Made by a program: the position numbers and the translations under genes | From: Tepidicella baoligensis | Lineage (GTDB): Bacteria > Pseudomonadota > Gammaproteobacteria > Burkholderiales > Burkholderiaceae_C | Length of the DNA: 64,000 nt | Assembly (NCBI RefSeq): GCF_013432195.1 | Contig: NZ_JACCDB010000001.1 | Span: 459,679-523,678 of the forward strand | Direction of reading: 5' to 3' | The notes under the pieces: generated by a model | The model's input: the letters and a program-made list of their open reading frames with translations, nothing else | Told to the model about the DNA's origin: nothing | Databases searched by the model: none | In this document: positions 8,303 through 16,457 of the stretch, piece by piece | Numbering within the stretch: the first letter of the stretch is position 1 | How the letters are laid out: the number at the start of each line of letters is the position of its first letter

Positions 8303-9502
8303 TCAAGGCTCCAGCGACGCCCCGGAGCGGAACCACTGCCCCACCAGCGCCCGCTCCTCCTCGGTGATGCCGGTGGCGTTGTTCAGCGGCATCTGGCGCG
8401 TGACCACCGTCTGCTGGTACACCGTCTGCGCGTGCTGCCTGATGGCGAGCGGGGTGTCCAGCCGCACATTCTTCGAAGCCAGGGCCTCTCCGTGACACAT
8501 CACGCAGCGCTGCTCCATGATGTGCTGCACCTGCGCCATGCCGACCTGGGCGGGCACTGGAACCGGCTCCACGGTGGCGGGCTTCATCCACACGATGAGC
8601 GCCAGCAACACCCCGACGCCCACCGCCGCATAGGGCCAGGGGTGGGCGTTGCGGCCCAGCTTGTACCCGTGACGCATGACGAAGAACTGGCGGATGGCCG
8701 CGCCGGCGAACATGATGGCGATCAGCACCACCCAGTTGTAGGCGTGGCTGTAGGCGAAGCTGTAGTGGTTGCTGAGCATGGCAAACAGCACCGGCAGCGT
8801 GAAGTAGGTGTTGTGCATGCTGCGCTGCTTGCCGCGTTGCCCGTGGAGCGGGTCCACCGGCTGGCCGGCCTTGAGCGCCGCCACCACCTTGCGCTGGCCG
8901 GGAATGATCCAGAAGAACACGTTGGCGCTCATGGCCGTGGCGAGCATGGCCCCCACGAGCAGGAAGGCGGCCCGGCCCGCGAACAGCTGCGTGGCGGCAT
9001 AGGAGGCCACGCACACCAGCAGCAGGACCAGCAGCCCGACCTGGGCATCACCCCCGGGGCGTTGACCCAGCGTGCGGCAGATGGCGTCGTAGAGGAACCA
9101 GAACACCACCAGAAACGCCAGCGCGGCGGTGATGGCCGCGGCGGGCGGCCAGTCCATGACGTTGGGGTCGATGAGGTAGACGCTGGGGCTCCACAGGTAG
9201 GACACCAGGAACAGCGCAAAGCCGCTGAGCCAGGTGGAATAGCTTTCCCAGTAGAACCAGTGCAGGTGATCGGGCAGCTTGGGGGGCGCGACGTTGTACT
9301 TGACGGGGTGGTAGAACCCCCCGCCATGCACCGCCCAGAGTTCGCCGCTCACGCCGTCTTTCTTGAGCGCCTCGTCCTGGGGCGGCGTGAGGCTGCTGTC
9401 GAGAAACACGAAGTAGAACGACGACCCGATCCATGCAATCGCGACGATGACGTGCAACCAGCGCAACAGCAGGTTGGCCCAATCCAGCAGATACGTTTCC
9501 AT
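8303..9502 (-). CDS. puuD: Urate hydroxylase PuuD (membrane protein with C-terminal cytochrome c)
   Basis: Membrane-bound urate oxidase that converts urate to 5-hydroxyisourate and passes electrons to the respiratory chain rather than to oxygen. It has 399 residues: an N-terminal membrane region of about eight helices (starting WANLLLRWLHVIVAIAWIGSS), then a soluble C-terminal cytochrome c domain with the heme motif CVMCH near residue 331 and a later Met ligand candidate in RQMPLNN. The ATG at 9502 was chosen because it places the first helix at the N-terminus; a longer frame upstream adds unrelated residues. It is separated from xdhC by 186 bases holding a TGTATACA palindrome, so it probably has its own regulated promoter. 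Confidence 0.93.
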   Translation of the reverse strand: METYLLDWANLLLRWLHVIVAIAWIGSSFYFVFLDSSLTPPQDEALKKDGVSGELWAVHGGGFYHPVKYNVAPPKLPDHLHWFYWESYSTWLSGFALFLVSYLWSPSVYLIDPNVMDWPPAAAITAALAFLVVFWFLYDAICRTLGQRPGGDAQVGLLVLLLVCVASYAATQLFAGRAAFLLVGAMLATAMSANVFFWIIPGQRKVVAALKAGQPVDPLHGQRGKQRSMHNTYFTLPVLFAMLSNHYSFAYSHAYNWVVLIAIMFAGAAIRQFFVMRHGYKLGRNAHPWPYAAVGVGVLLALIVWMKPATVEPVPVPAQVGMAQVQHIMEQRCVMCHGEALASKNVRLDTPLAIRQHAQTVYQQTVVTRQMPLNNATGITEEERALVGQWFRSGASLEP

Positions 9503-9617
9503 GGTGGCTTGCAATGAGACCGGACGAGCCGGCCCAGGAAGGCACGGGTTCACCACTGCGGGCGCTGTGAACCCTGAACGGTCGCGTCACACACCGGCGC
9601 CGCTGCGACCACGGAGG

Positions 9618-9637
9618 GCAAAGTGTATACAGTTTGC
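9618..9637. promoter_or_regulatory. Candidate operator upstream of puuD
   Basis: GCAAAGTGTATACAGTTTGC is a 20-bp inverted repeat with one mismatched pair. Its core TGTATACA (9624-9631) is the same as in the site at 10911-10928 in front of the GntR gene. The FadR/FCD branch of GntR regulators is known to bind TGTA-N(0-3)-TACA-type palindromes. Position 115 bases upstream of the puuD start suits control of puuD by the adjacent regulator (inference). Confidence 0.7.
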
Positions 9638-9688
9638 GGCGACTGCACCAGCCGACGCGAGAGCTCGGTGCCTTCCCGCCGCCTGCCC

Positions 9689-10528
9689 TCAGCTGGCGCG
9701 GGAGACCTCGAGCAACAATTGCGCCACCACGCTGGCCGCGATCACCTCCGGCTGCTTGCCGGTGATGCCGGGCAGGCCGATCGGGCAGGTCACGCGGTCG
9801 AGCTCGGCAGGGGTGTAGCCCCTCGCTTCCAGCCGGCGCCGAAACGCGGCCCATTTGGTGCGCGATCCGATCAGTCCGACAAACGGCAGATCGGCCTCGC
9901 GGCGCTGGCGCTCCAGGCAGGCGGCGACGATGTCCAGATCTTCGGCGTGGCTGAAACTCATCACCAGCACGCGGCTGCCCGCCGGCAGGTCGGCCACGGC
10001 CCGGTGCACGGGGTCGGAATGCTCGGTGCGGACGTTCCCGGGCACATCGGGAGGGAAGACGCCATCGCGGCTGTCGATCCAGTGCACGGCAAAAGGCAAG
10101 GGGGCCAGGGCACGCACGAGGGCCCGGCCCACGTGTCCGCCACCGAACAGCGCCAGCGGCGTCAGCGCCGGGTGCCAGCGGGCTTGCAGATCGGCCACGT
10201 CGGCGGCGCTGAGCCGACGGGCCTGCAGATGCACCACGCCACCACAGCATTGCCCCAGACTGGGGCCGAGGGGGTGGCGCCATCGAGCCTCGGCCGCCAG
10301 CGGGTCGGCGAGCATCTCGCGCGCCTGGGCGATGGCTTGCCACTCCAGCTGCCCGCCGCCGATGGTGCCCAGCTCGTCCGCAGCGAACACGGCCATCCAG
10401 GCCCCAGGCTCGCGCGGCACCGAGCCCTGCGTCTGCGCCACCGCCACCAGCACGGCCGTCTCGCCCTGCTGCAAACGGGCCAACAGGGCCGGCAGATCGC
10501 CGCCGATCAGGGAGGGTTCAGCTGCCAC
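9689..10528 (-). CDS. xdhC: Xanthine dehydrogenase accessory protein XdhC
   Basis: Binds and sulfurates the molybdenum cofactor before insertion into xanthine dehydrogenase. It has 279 residues. The N-terminal XdhC/CoxI domain shows AQTQGSVPREPGAWM and GTIGGGQLEWQAI, and the conserved QCCGG motif is near residue 90. The C-terminal Rossmann-like half contains LALFGGGHVGRALVRAL and ends with GLPGITGKQPEVIAASVVAQLL. The start is a GTG at 10528 that overlaps the end of uraH by 11 bases, indicating coupling. The structural xdhA/xdhB genes are not in this window, so the dehydrogenase must be encoded elsewhere. Confidence 0.92.
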   Translation of the reverse strand: MAAEPSLIGGDLPALLARLQQGETAVLVAVAQTQGSVPREPGAWMAVFAADELGTIGGGQLEWQAIAQAREMLADPLAAEARWRHPLGPSLGQCCGGVVHLQARRLSAADVADLQARWHPALTPLALFGGGHVGRALVRALAPLPFAVHWIDSRDGVFPPDVPGNVRTEHSDPVHRAVADLPAGSRVLVMSFSHAEDLDIVAACLERQRREADLPFVGLIGSRTKWAAFRRRLEARGYTPAELDRVTCPIGLPGITGKQPEVIAASVVAQLLLEVSRAS

Positions 10529-10871
10529 GGTAAGTGGAATAACTCCACGGGCTCACCAGCAGCGGCACGTGGTAGTGCTGGGTCGGGTCGGCGACGCCAA
10601 AGTCGATCGCCACCCGGTCCAGGAAGGCAGGCTCGGGCAAGACCACGCCACGCGCGGCGAAATAGGATTTCACATCGAACACCAGACGGTAGGTGCCCAC
10701 CCGCAGGGATGCATGGTCGTACAGCGGGCCGTCGGGGTTGCGGCCATCGGCGTTGAGGGTAAAGCGCTTGACCAAGGTGGCCTGCTCGCCTTGCCTGGTG
10801 TAGAGCGCTGCCTGCATGCCGGCGGCGGGACAACCGTGCATCGTGTCCAGAACGTGTGTGCTCAGGCCCAT
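10518..10871 (-). CDS. uraH: 5-hydroxyisourate hydrolase (transthyretin-like)
   Basis: Hydrolyses 5-hydroxyisourate to OHCU, the second step of urate breakdown. It has 117 residues, exactly the family size. The signature N-terminus LSTHVLDTMHG and the C-terminal tetrapeptide YRGS are both present. The start at 10871 puts the ATG three residues before the conserved THVLD. It is the first gene of the minus-strand transcript (uraH-xdhC), divergent from the GntR regulator, with 81 bases between them that contain two palindromes. Confidence 0.95.
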   Translation of the reverse strand: MGLSTHVLDTMHGCPAAGMQAALYTRQGEQATLVKRFTLNADGRNPDGPLYDHASLRVGTYRLVFDVKSYFAARGVVLPEPAFLDRVAIDFGVADPTQHYHVPLLVSPWSYSTYRGS

Positions 10872-10900
10872 GCGCAAACTCCCAAGGTTGAAGAAGGGTG

Positions 10901-10912
10901 TTGGTCGACCAA
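10901..10912. promoter_or_regulatory. Palindrome TTGGTCGACCAA in the uraH/GntR divergent promoter
   Basis: Perfect 12-bp palindrome directly abutting (2-base overlap) the AAAAGTGTATACACTTTT site. The half-site TGGT/ACCA also resembles GntR-family operators, so this may be a second, weaker site for the same regulator or a site for another protein. Confidence 0.45.
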
Positions 10913-10928
10913 AAGTGTATACACTTTT
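10911..10928. promoter_or_regulatory. Candidate GntR operator in the uraH/GntR divergent promoter
   Basis: AAAAGTGTATACACTTTT is a perfect 18-bp palindrome between uraH (starts 10871, minus) and the GntR gene (starts 10953, plus). Its TGTATACA core recurs upstream of puuD at 9624-9631. It fits the TGTA/TACA operator type known for FadR/FCD regulators, and the position suggests autoregulation plus control of the uraH-xdhC transcript (inference). Confidence 0.75.
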
Positions 10929-10952
10929 TCGGTTTCCAGATATCATGCCCGC

Positions 10953-11618
10953 ATGGAATCATCGAGCACCGCGCACATCGTCGATTCGCTCACCCGTGCC
11001 ATCGTGGAGCATCGATTGCACCCCGGCACCAAGCTCGCCGAGCAGAAGCTGGCCGACCATTTCGGCGTCTCGCGCACCCTGGTGCGGCAGGCTTTGTTCC
11101 AGCTCTCGCAGCGCCGGCTCATCAAGATGGAACCCTCACGGGGCGCCTTCGTGGCCACGCCGTCGGTGCAGGAGGCGCAACAGGTGTTCGAGGTGCGCCG
11201 CATGCTCGAAACAGAAATGACGCGCGCCTTCGTGCGCCAGGTGACGCCGGCACAGATCCGGACCCTGCGCGCCCATGTGGCCGAGGAACGCAAGGCCGTG
11301 GAACGCAACGACGTGCCCGGCCGCACCGAACTGCTGGGCGACTTTCACGTGCGCATGGCCGAACTCATGGGCAACCGGGTGCTGGCCGACATGTTGCGCG
11401 AGCTGATCTCGCGCTGCGCCCTCATCACCCTGATGTACCAGAGCACGCATGCCGCCGGGCACTCCAACGACGAGCACGCCGAGATCGTCAAGGCCTTGGC
11501 CGCCAAGGACGAGGCCCTGGCCGTGCGGCTCATGAACGAACACCTGCGCCATGTCATGGCCAGCCTCACCTTCGACCGCCCATTGCCCAGCAGCGACATT
11601 GCCATGGCGCTGGCCTGA
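10953..11618 (+). CDS. GntR family regulator, FCD (FadR-type) domain, of urate catabolism
   Basis: DNA-binding repressor candidate of 221 residues. An N-terminal winged helix-turn-helix spans residues 8-70, with recognition segment KLADHFGVSRTLVRQALFQL and wing RGAFVATPS. A C-terminal FCD ligand domain follows (residues about 80-210), with the usual metal/ligand residues in the stretches EVRRMLETEM, DFHVRMAELMGN and DEHAEIVKAL. The ATG at 10953 is the only start that places the helix-turn-helix at the N-terminus. puuE begins two bases after its stop. It most likely senses a purine-degradation intermediate, inferred from context; the ligand is not readable. Confidence 0.9.
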   Translation: MESSSTAHIVDSLTRAIVEHRLHPGTKLAEQKLADHFGVSRTLVRQALFQLSQRRLIKMEPSRGAFVATPSVQEAQQVFEVRRMLETEMTRAFVRQVTPAQIRTLRAHVAEERKAVERNDVPGRTELLGDFHVRMAELMGNRVLADMLRELISRCALITLMYQSTHAAGHSNDEHAEIVKALAAKDEALAVRLMNEHLRHVMASLTFDRPLPSSDIAMALA

Positions 11619-11620
11619 CC

Positions 11621-12592
11621 ATGATCTACGACAGCACGGCCCCCTACCCCCGCGACCTGGCCGGCTACGGTCGCACGCCCCCGCACGCCCGCTGGCCGGG
11701 CGGCGCGCGCATTGCGGTGCAGTTCGTGCTGAATTACGAAGAAGGCGGTGAGAACTGCGTGCTGCATGGCGACGCCGCCAGCGAAACCTTTCTGAGTGAA
11801 ATGTTCAACCCGGCCGCCTTCCCGGCCCGGCACATGAGCATGGAAGGCATCTACGAGTACGGCTCGCGTCAGGGCGTGTGGCGGCTGCTGCGCGAATTCG
11901 AGCGGCGCGGCCTGCCGCTCACCGTGTTCGGCGTGTCCACCGCGCTGCAGCGCTCGCCCGAGGTGACGGCGGCATTCCTGGAACTGGGCCACGAAATCGC
12001 CTGCCATGGCCTGAAGTGGATCCATTACCAGAACCTGCCTGAAGCCGTGGAGCGCGAGCACATGGCCCAGGCCATGCAGATCATCGCCGAGCTGACCGGC
12101 GAGCGGCTCGACGGCCCGCGCCAACTTCATGGCGCCGGCTGGTACACCGGGCGAGACAGCCCGAATACCCGTCGCCTGGTGGCGGACTTCGGCCACTTCG
12201 ACTACGACAGCGACTACTACGGCGACGACCTGCCCTTCTGGATGAAGGTGCGCAAGACCGACGGCACCGACGTGTATCAGCTCATCGTGCCCTACACGCT
12301 GGACTGCAACGACATGCGTTTTGCGCTGCCCCAGGGCTATTCGCACGCCGACCCCTTCTTCCAGTACATGCGTGACACCTTCGACGTGCTGTATGCCGAG
12401 GGCGACCCGGCCGGACTGAACCGGCCCAAAATGATGAGCATCGGCATGCACTGCCGGCTGCTGGGGCGGCCTGGCCGCATCACCGCCCTGCAGCGGTTTC
12501 TGGATCACATCCAGCGCCACGAAGGCGTGTGGATCGCCCGGCGCATCGACATCGCCCGCCACTGGCGCGCCACCCATCCCTGCCCGGCCTGA
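11621..12592 (+). CDS. puuE: Allantoinase PuuE (polysaccharide-deacetylase fold)
   Basis: Hydrolyses allantoin to allantoate. At 323 residues it is the deacetylase-like allantoinase, unrelated to the metal-dependent AllB. Family landmarks are YPRDLAGYGRTPP at the N-terminus, VQFVLNYEEGGENCVLHGD, the HEIACHGLKWIHYQNL strand and a C-terminal SIGMHCRLLGRPGR. It starts two bases after the regulator's stop and ends 11 bases before the uraD fusion, so the three are one transcript. It takes the product of UraD as its substrate. Confidence 0.94.
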   Translation: MIYDSTAPYPRDLAGYGRTPPHARWPGGARIAVQFVLNYEEGGENCVLHGDAASETFLSEMFNPAAFPARHMSMEGIYEYGSRQGVWRLLREFERRGLPLTVFGVSTALQRSPEVTAAFLELGHEIACHGLKWIHYQNLPEAVEREHMAQAMQIIAELTGERLDGPRQLHGAGWYTGRDSPNTRRLVADFGHFDYDSDYYGDDLPFWMKVRKTDGTDVYQLIVPYTLDCNDMRFALPQGYSHADPFFQYMRDTFDVLYAEGDPAGLNRPKMMSIGMHCRLLGRPGRITALQRFLDHIQRHEGVWIARRIDIARHWRATHPCPA

Positions 12593-12603
12593 AAGACCGC
12601 GCC

Positions 12604-14382
12604 ATGCCCTACACCCTGGAACAACTCAACTCCGCGCCGCTGCAGCAAGCCGCGCAGATGCTCGACGGCCTGTACGAACACTCGCCCTGGATCGCCGAGC
12701 AGGCGCTGGCCCAGCGCCCTTTCGCCAGCCTGGCCGCCCTCAAACTGGCCATGGTGCGGGTGCTGGAAGCCGCCGGGCGCGAGGCACAGCTGAAGTTGAT
12801 CCGCGCCCACCCCGAACTGGCGGGCAAAGCGATGGTGGCCAAGACGCTCACGGCCGAGTCCACGCACGAGCAGAACACCGCCGGGCTCACCCAGTGCACG
12901 CCCGCAGAATTCGCCAAAATCCAGCAACTCAACGCCGACTACAACGCCAAGTTCGGCTGGCCCTTCATCCTGGCGGTGCGCGGGCCGCGCGGAACCGGGT
13001 TGAGCAAGGGGCAGATCATCGCCGCCTTCGAGCGCCGCCTGCACGCCCATCCGGATGTGGAGCTGGCCGAGTGCGTGAGGAACATCCACCGCATCGTGGA
13101 AATCCGGCTCAACGACAAGTTCGGCGCCGAACCCACGCTGGGCAACCTGGTGTGGGACTGGCAGGAACAGTTGGCGCAGCACAGCGAACCCGGCTACGCC
13201 GAACGCGGCGAGCTGACCGTGACCTACCTCACCGAAGCCCACCGCGCCTGCGCCGCCAGCATCGCCCAGACCATGCGCGAGGTGGGTTGCGACGAGGTCC
13301 ACATCGACGCGGTGGGCAACGTGGTGGGCCGTTACCACGCGGCCACACCCGGCGCCCGCTACCTGCTGACGGGCAGCCACTACGACACCGTGCGCAACGG
13401 CGGCAAGTACGACGGGCGCCTGGGCATCTACGTGCCCCTGGCCTGCGTGCGCGAGTTGCACCAAGCCGGCCAGCGCCTGCCCTTCGGCATCGAGATCGTG
13501 GCCTTTGCCGAAGAGGAAGGCCAGCGCTACCGGGCCACCTTCCTGGCCTCTGGCGCTCTCGTCGGCGACTTCCATCCCGAATGGCTGGACCAGACCGATG
13601 CCGACGGGGTGACCATGCGCCAAGCGATGCAAGCCGCCGGCCTGCCCGGCACGCTGGAGGCCATTGCCGCACTGAAACGCGATCCGGCCCGCTACCTGGG
13701 CTTTGTGGAAGTGCACATCGAGCAAGGGCCGGTGCTCAACGAACTGAACTTGCCGCTGGGGGTGGTCACCTCCATCAACGGCAGCGTGCGGCTGGTCGGT
13801 GAAGCGGTGGGCACCGCGAGCCACGCCGGCACCACCCCCATGGACCGCCGCGCCGACGCCGCCTGCGCCGTGGCCGAGCTGATGCTCTTCGTCGAGCAAC
13901 GCGCCCGCCGCGACGGCGATTCGGTGGGCACCGTGGGCCAGCTGAGCGTGCCCAACGGCTCGGTCAACGTGGTGCCCGGGCGCTGTGCCTTCACGCTCGA
14001 CCTGCGCGCCCCCAGCAACGCCCAGCGCGACGCCCTGCTGGCCGACGTGCGCACCGAAATCGATGCCATTGCCACACGGCGTGGCGTGCGCTTCACGCTG
14101 GAAGAAACGATGCGCGCCAGCGCCGCCCCGAGCGACCCGGCTTGGCAGGCGCGCTGGGAACGGGCGGTGCAGGCGCTGGGCCTGCCCATTTTCCGTCTGC
14201 CCAGCGGCGCCGGTCATGACGCCATGAAACTGCACGACCTCATGCCCCAGGCCATGCTGTTCGTGCGCGGGGAAAACGGCGGCATCAGCCACAACCCGCT
14301 CGAATCCACCACCAGCGACGACATGGAACTGGCCGTGCGCGCTTTCCAGCACCTGTTGCAGCAGGTGGCTGCCGAAGCCTGA
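12604..14382 (+). CDS. Fusion of OHCU decarboxylase (UraD) and allantoate amidohydrolase
   Basis: Single 592-residue frame joining two urate-pathway enzymes. Residues 1-170 are a UraD domain with catalytic His69 (RAHPELAG) and Glu89 (THEQNTAGL), which makes S-allantoin from OHCU. Residues about 195-592 are an M20-type amidohydrolase with metal ligands in GSHYDTV (H259, D261), D270, EEEGQRY (E303-E305), a VEVHIEQGPVL His and a C-terminal ISHNPLE His. The EEEG(Q)RY and HIEQGPVL motifs fit allantoate amidohydrolase / N-carbamoyl amidohydrolases. The linker NLVWDWQEQLAQHSEPGYAE shows no stop or frameshift. The two activities flank PuuE in the pathway (UraD before, amidohydrolase after). Confidence 0.88.
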   Translation: MPYTLEQLNSAPLQQAAQMLDGLYEHSPWIAEQALAQRPFASLAALKLAMVRVLEAAGREAQLKLIRAHPELAGKAMVAKTLTAESTHEQNTAGLTQCTPAEFAKIQQLNADYNAKFGWPFILAVRGPRGTGLSKGQIIAAFERRLHAHPDVELAECVRNIHRIVEIRLNDKFGAEPTLGNLVWDWQEQLAQHSEPGYAERGELTVTYLTEAHRACAASIAQTMREVGCDEVHIDAVGNVVGRYHAATPGARYLLTGSHYDTVRNGGKYDGRLGIYVPLACVRELHQAGQRLPFGIEIVAFAEEEGQRYRATFLASGALVGDFHPEWLDQTDADGVTMRQAMQAAGLPGTLEAIAALKRDPARYLGFVEVHIEQGPVLNELNLPLGVVTSINGSVRLVGEAVGTASHAGTTPMDRRADAACAVAELMLFVEQRARRDGDSVGTVGQLSVPNGSVNVVPGRCAFTLDLRAPSNAQRDALLADVRTEIDAIATRRGVRFTLEETMRASAAPSDPAWQARWERAVQALGLPIFRLPSGAGHDAMKLHDLMPQAMLFVRGENGGISHNPLESTTSDDMELAVRAFQHLLQQVAAEA

Positions 14383-14457
14383 AGCCGCCCCGCCAGCGCG
14401 CCGACAAGCCCCACGGCATCCCATGCGCTCGAGCCCGCCATTGAAACGGACCCTGAC

Positions 14458-15708
14458 ATGACCCCATCGACCTACGCCGCCCTGGACCAATGGGTGAACC
14501 GGCACTTCGACGACGAGGTGGCCTTTCTGCAGCAACTGGTGCGCATCCCCACCGACACCCCGCCCGGCGACAACGCTCCGCACGCCGAACGCACCGCCGA
14601 GCTGTTGCGCGGCTGGGGCTGGAAGGTGGAAGCCCACCCCGTGCCCGCTGCCGAGGTGCAGGCGGCCGGTCTGCAAAGCATCACCAACCTGATCGTGCGG
14701 CGCCGTTATGGCGATGGCGGCCCCACCATCGCCCTCAACGCCCATGGCGACGTGGTGCCCCCCGGTGAAGGCTGGACCCACGACCCCTATGGCGGCGAGG
14801 TGGTGGACGGCAAGATGTATGGTCGCGCCACCGCCGTCAGCAAGAGCGATTTCGCCAGCTTCACCCATGCCGTCAAGGCCCTGGAAGCCGTGGCCCGACC
14901 GACGCGCGGTTGCATCGAACTGCACTTCACCTACGACGAAGAGTTCGGCGGCGAACTCGGCCCCGGCTGGCTGCTGGCGCGCGGCCTCACCAAGCCCGAC
15001 CTGCTGATCGCGGCCGGCTTCAGCTACCAGGTCGTCACCGCCCACAACGGCTGCCTGCAGCTGGAGGTCACGGTGCAGGGCGACATGGCCCACGCCGCCA
15101 TCCCCGACACCGGCACCGACGCGCTGCAAGGGGCCGTCCACCTCATGAACGCGCTCTACCGCCTCAATGCCGACTACCTGCTGGTACGTTCGTCGGTGGC
15201 GGGCATCACCCACCCCTACCTCAACATCGGATGGATCCAGGGCGGCACCAACACCAACGTGGTGCCCGGCAAGGTGGTGTTCAAGGTGGACCGGCGCATG
15301 ATCCCCGAAGAAGACCCGGCCCAGGTGGAAGCCGCGCTGCGCCAGACCCTGGCCGAGGCCGCCGCCACATTCAGCCCGCCGCGCGGCGGCAGGCGGTTGC
15401 AGGTCGATGTCAAACGCCTGCTGCTGGCGCGTGCCATGCAGCCCCTGCCCGGCAACCGGCCCTTGGTCGAAGCGATCCAGAAACATGGGGAAGCCGTGTT
15501 CGGCGAGCCCATCCCCGCCGTGGGCACGCCGCTGTACACCGACGCGCGCCTGTATGTGGAACGCGGCATCCCCGGCGTGATCTACGGCGCCGGCCCGCGC
15601 ACGGTGCGCCAATCCAATGCCAAACGCGCCGACGAACACATCGAACTGGAAGACCTGCGGCGCGCCACCCAGGTGCTGGCCCGCACGCTGCACGACCTGC
15701 TGGCCTGA
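14458..15708 (+). CDS. M20 (ArgE/DapE-like) metallohydrolase, substrate unknown
   Basis: Zinc-dependent amidohydrolase of 416 residues. Metal-site motifs are NAHGDVVPPGEGW (His, Asp), the catalytic Glu in FTYDEEFGGE, and a dimerisation domain in the middle; the terminal ligand may be in the GVIYGAGP region. It begins 75 bases after the UraD-amidohydrolase fusion on the same strand and ends the urate cluster. Context suggests a late step, such as removal of the last carbamoyl or ureido group (a ureidoglycolate-type amidohydrolase), because no ureidoglycolate lyase gene is present. Sequence alone does not separate this from a peptidase or deacylase. Confidence 0.75.
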   Translation: MTPSTYAALDQWVNRHFDDEVAFLQQLVRIPTDTPPGDNAPHAERTAELLRGWGWKVEAHPVPAAEVQAAGLQSITNLIVRRRYGDGGPTIALNAHGDVVPPGEGWTHDPYGGEVVDGKMYGRATAVSKSDFASFTHAVKALEAVARPTRGCIELHFTYDEEFGGELGPGWLLARGLTKPDLLIAAGFSYQVVTAHNGCLQLEVTVQGDMAHAAIPDTGTDALQGAVHLMNALYRLNADYLLVRSSVAGITHPYLNIGWIQGGTNTNVVPGKVVFKVDRRMIPEEDPAQVEAALRQTLAEAAATFSPPRGGRRLQVDVKRLLLARAMQPLPGNRPLVEAIQKHGEAVFGEPIPAVGTPLYTDARLYVERGIPGVIYGAGPRTVRQSNAKRADEHIELEDLRRATQVLARTLHDLLA

Positions 15709-15747
15709 GACCACCGGCAAGGCCGACGCCCTGCCAATGGTGCCGTC

Positions 15748-16371
15748 TCACACCCGCTGATCGGGGTCGGGGACGGCGTGGGCTGGATCGGCTGCCTGCT
15801 CCTGAGGGCGGTGCGGCCGGCCGTCGGGCGCTGGCCGCCAGCGGAAGAACATCGGGTACACCTTTTCCGTGACCGGGCCATCGAAATCCCAGGCCAGACA
15901 CTTGCCCAGGTGCGGGGGCGGGCGACCGTCGCCGGGCGTGGCGAACGACACCTCGGCCATGGTCTGGAACGCGGCCGTGGCCATGTTGTAGAGCAGTTCG
16001 CGCAGATGGGTGCAACCCTGGACTTGGCCCAGATGCCGCTCGATGGCCTGGCGCCAGCCACCCCCCATGCGGATGCCCACCATGCGCTGCATCGGCTCCA
16101 GCGCCTGCGGGCAGGGCGCGTGCGGGAAACTGTCCATCACCGCCTCGATGGCGCGAACCACCATGGTGGGGTCCAGCGTCACGCGGATGCGCATGTGGTG
16201 CACCGGCTGACCTGCCTCCCAGCGGCCCTCGCCCCGGATCTCGAAGGCGTGGGGCTTGCTGTCGTGCAGTTCGCCCTCGATGTCCCACAGACCGTCGTCG
16301 CGCAGAAAACCCCGGTACTCGACGCGACGGGTGTGCATGGGACGGCGGGGCACAGGTGTGGACAGCGGCAA
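15748..16371 (-). CDS. DUF2889 domain-containing protein
   Basis: Conserved protein of unknown function, about 207 residues. The start was set at the TTG at 16371 because it is preceded at 5 bases by AGAGGTGA, an almost perfect Shine-Dalgarno, and gives the family-like N-terminus PLSTPVPRRPMHTR. The GTG at 16380 overlaps that ribosome site and is less likely. Conserved features seen are RGFLRDDGLWDIEGEL, a middle DPTMVVRAIEAVMD segment and a GCTHLRELL motif. No membrane segment or signal peptide. It converges on the M20 gene with a 39-base gap and lies downstream of plsC. Confidence 0.8.
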   Translation of the reverse strand: MPLSTPVPRRPMHTRRVEYRGFLRDDGLWDIEGELHDSKPHAFEIRGEGRWEAGQPVHHMRIRVTLDPTMVVRAIEAVMDSFPHAPCPQALEPMQRMVGIRMGGGWRQAIERHLGQVQGCTHLRELLYNMATAAFQTMAEVSFATPGDGRPPPHLGKCLAWDFDGPVTEKVYPMFFRWRPAPDGRPHRPQEQAADPAHAVPDPDQRV

Positions 16372-16457
16372 GGGAATCACCTCTCAAACAATCGAACGGT
16401 CGTGCAGTGACCCGATTATTGTCCGCCTATTTTCAGCTCCCGGTTGCCTCGGTGACA

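Noticed and set aside
9689-10528. Expectation of a complete xanthine dehydrogenase operon
   Set aside because: Only xdhC is present; no molybdopterin or FAD/Fe-S subunit is encoded in the window.
12505-15720. Very long open frame (over 1000 codons) on the minus strand opposite the urate hydrolase genes
   Set aside because: It has no recognisable domain and a His/Gly/Ala-rich shadow composition caused by GC-rich third positions. The plus-strand genes have clear catalytic motifs.
16372-16380. GTG at 16380 as start of the DUF2889 gene
   Set aside because: It is part of the AGAGGTGA ribosome site for the TTG at 16371, which also gives the family-like N-terminus.
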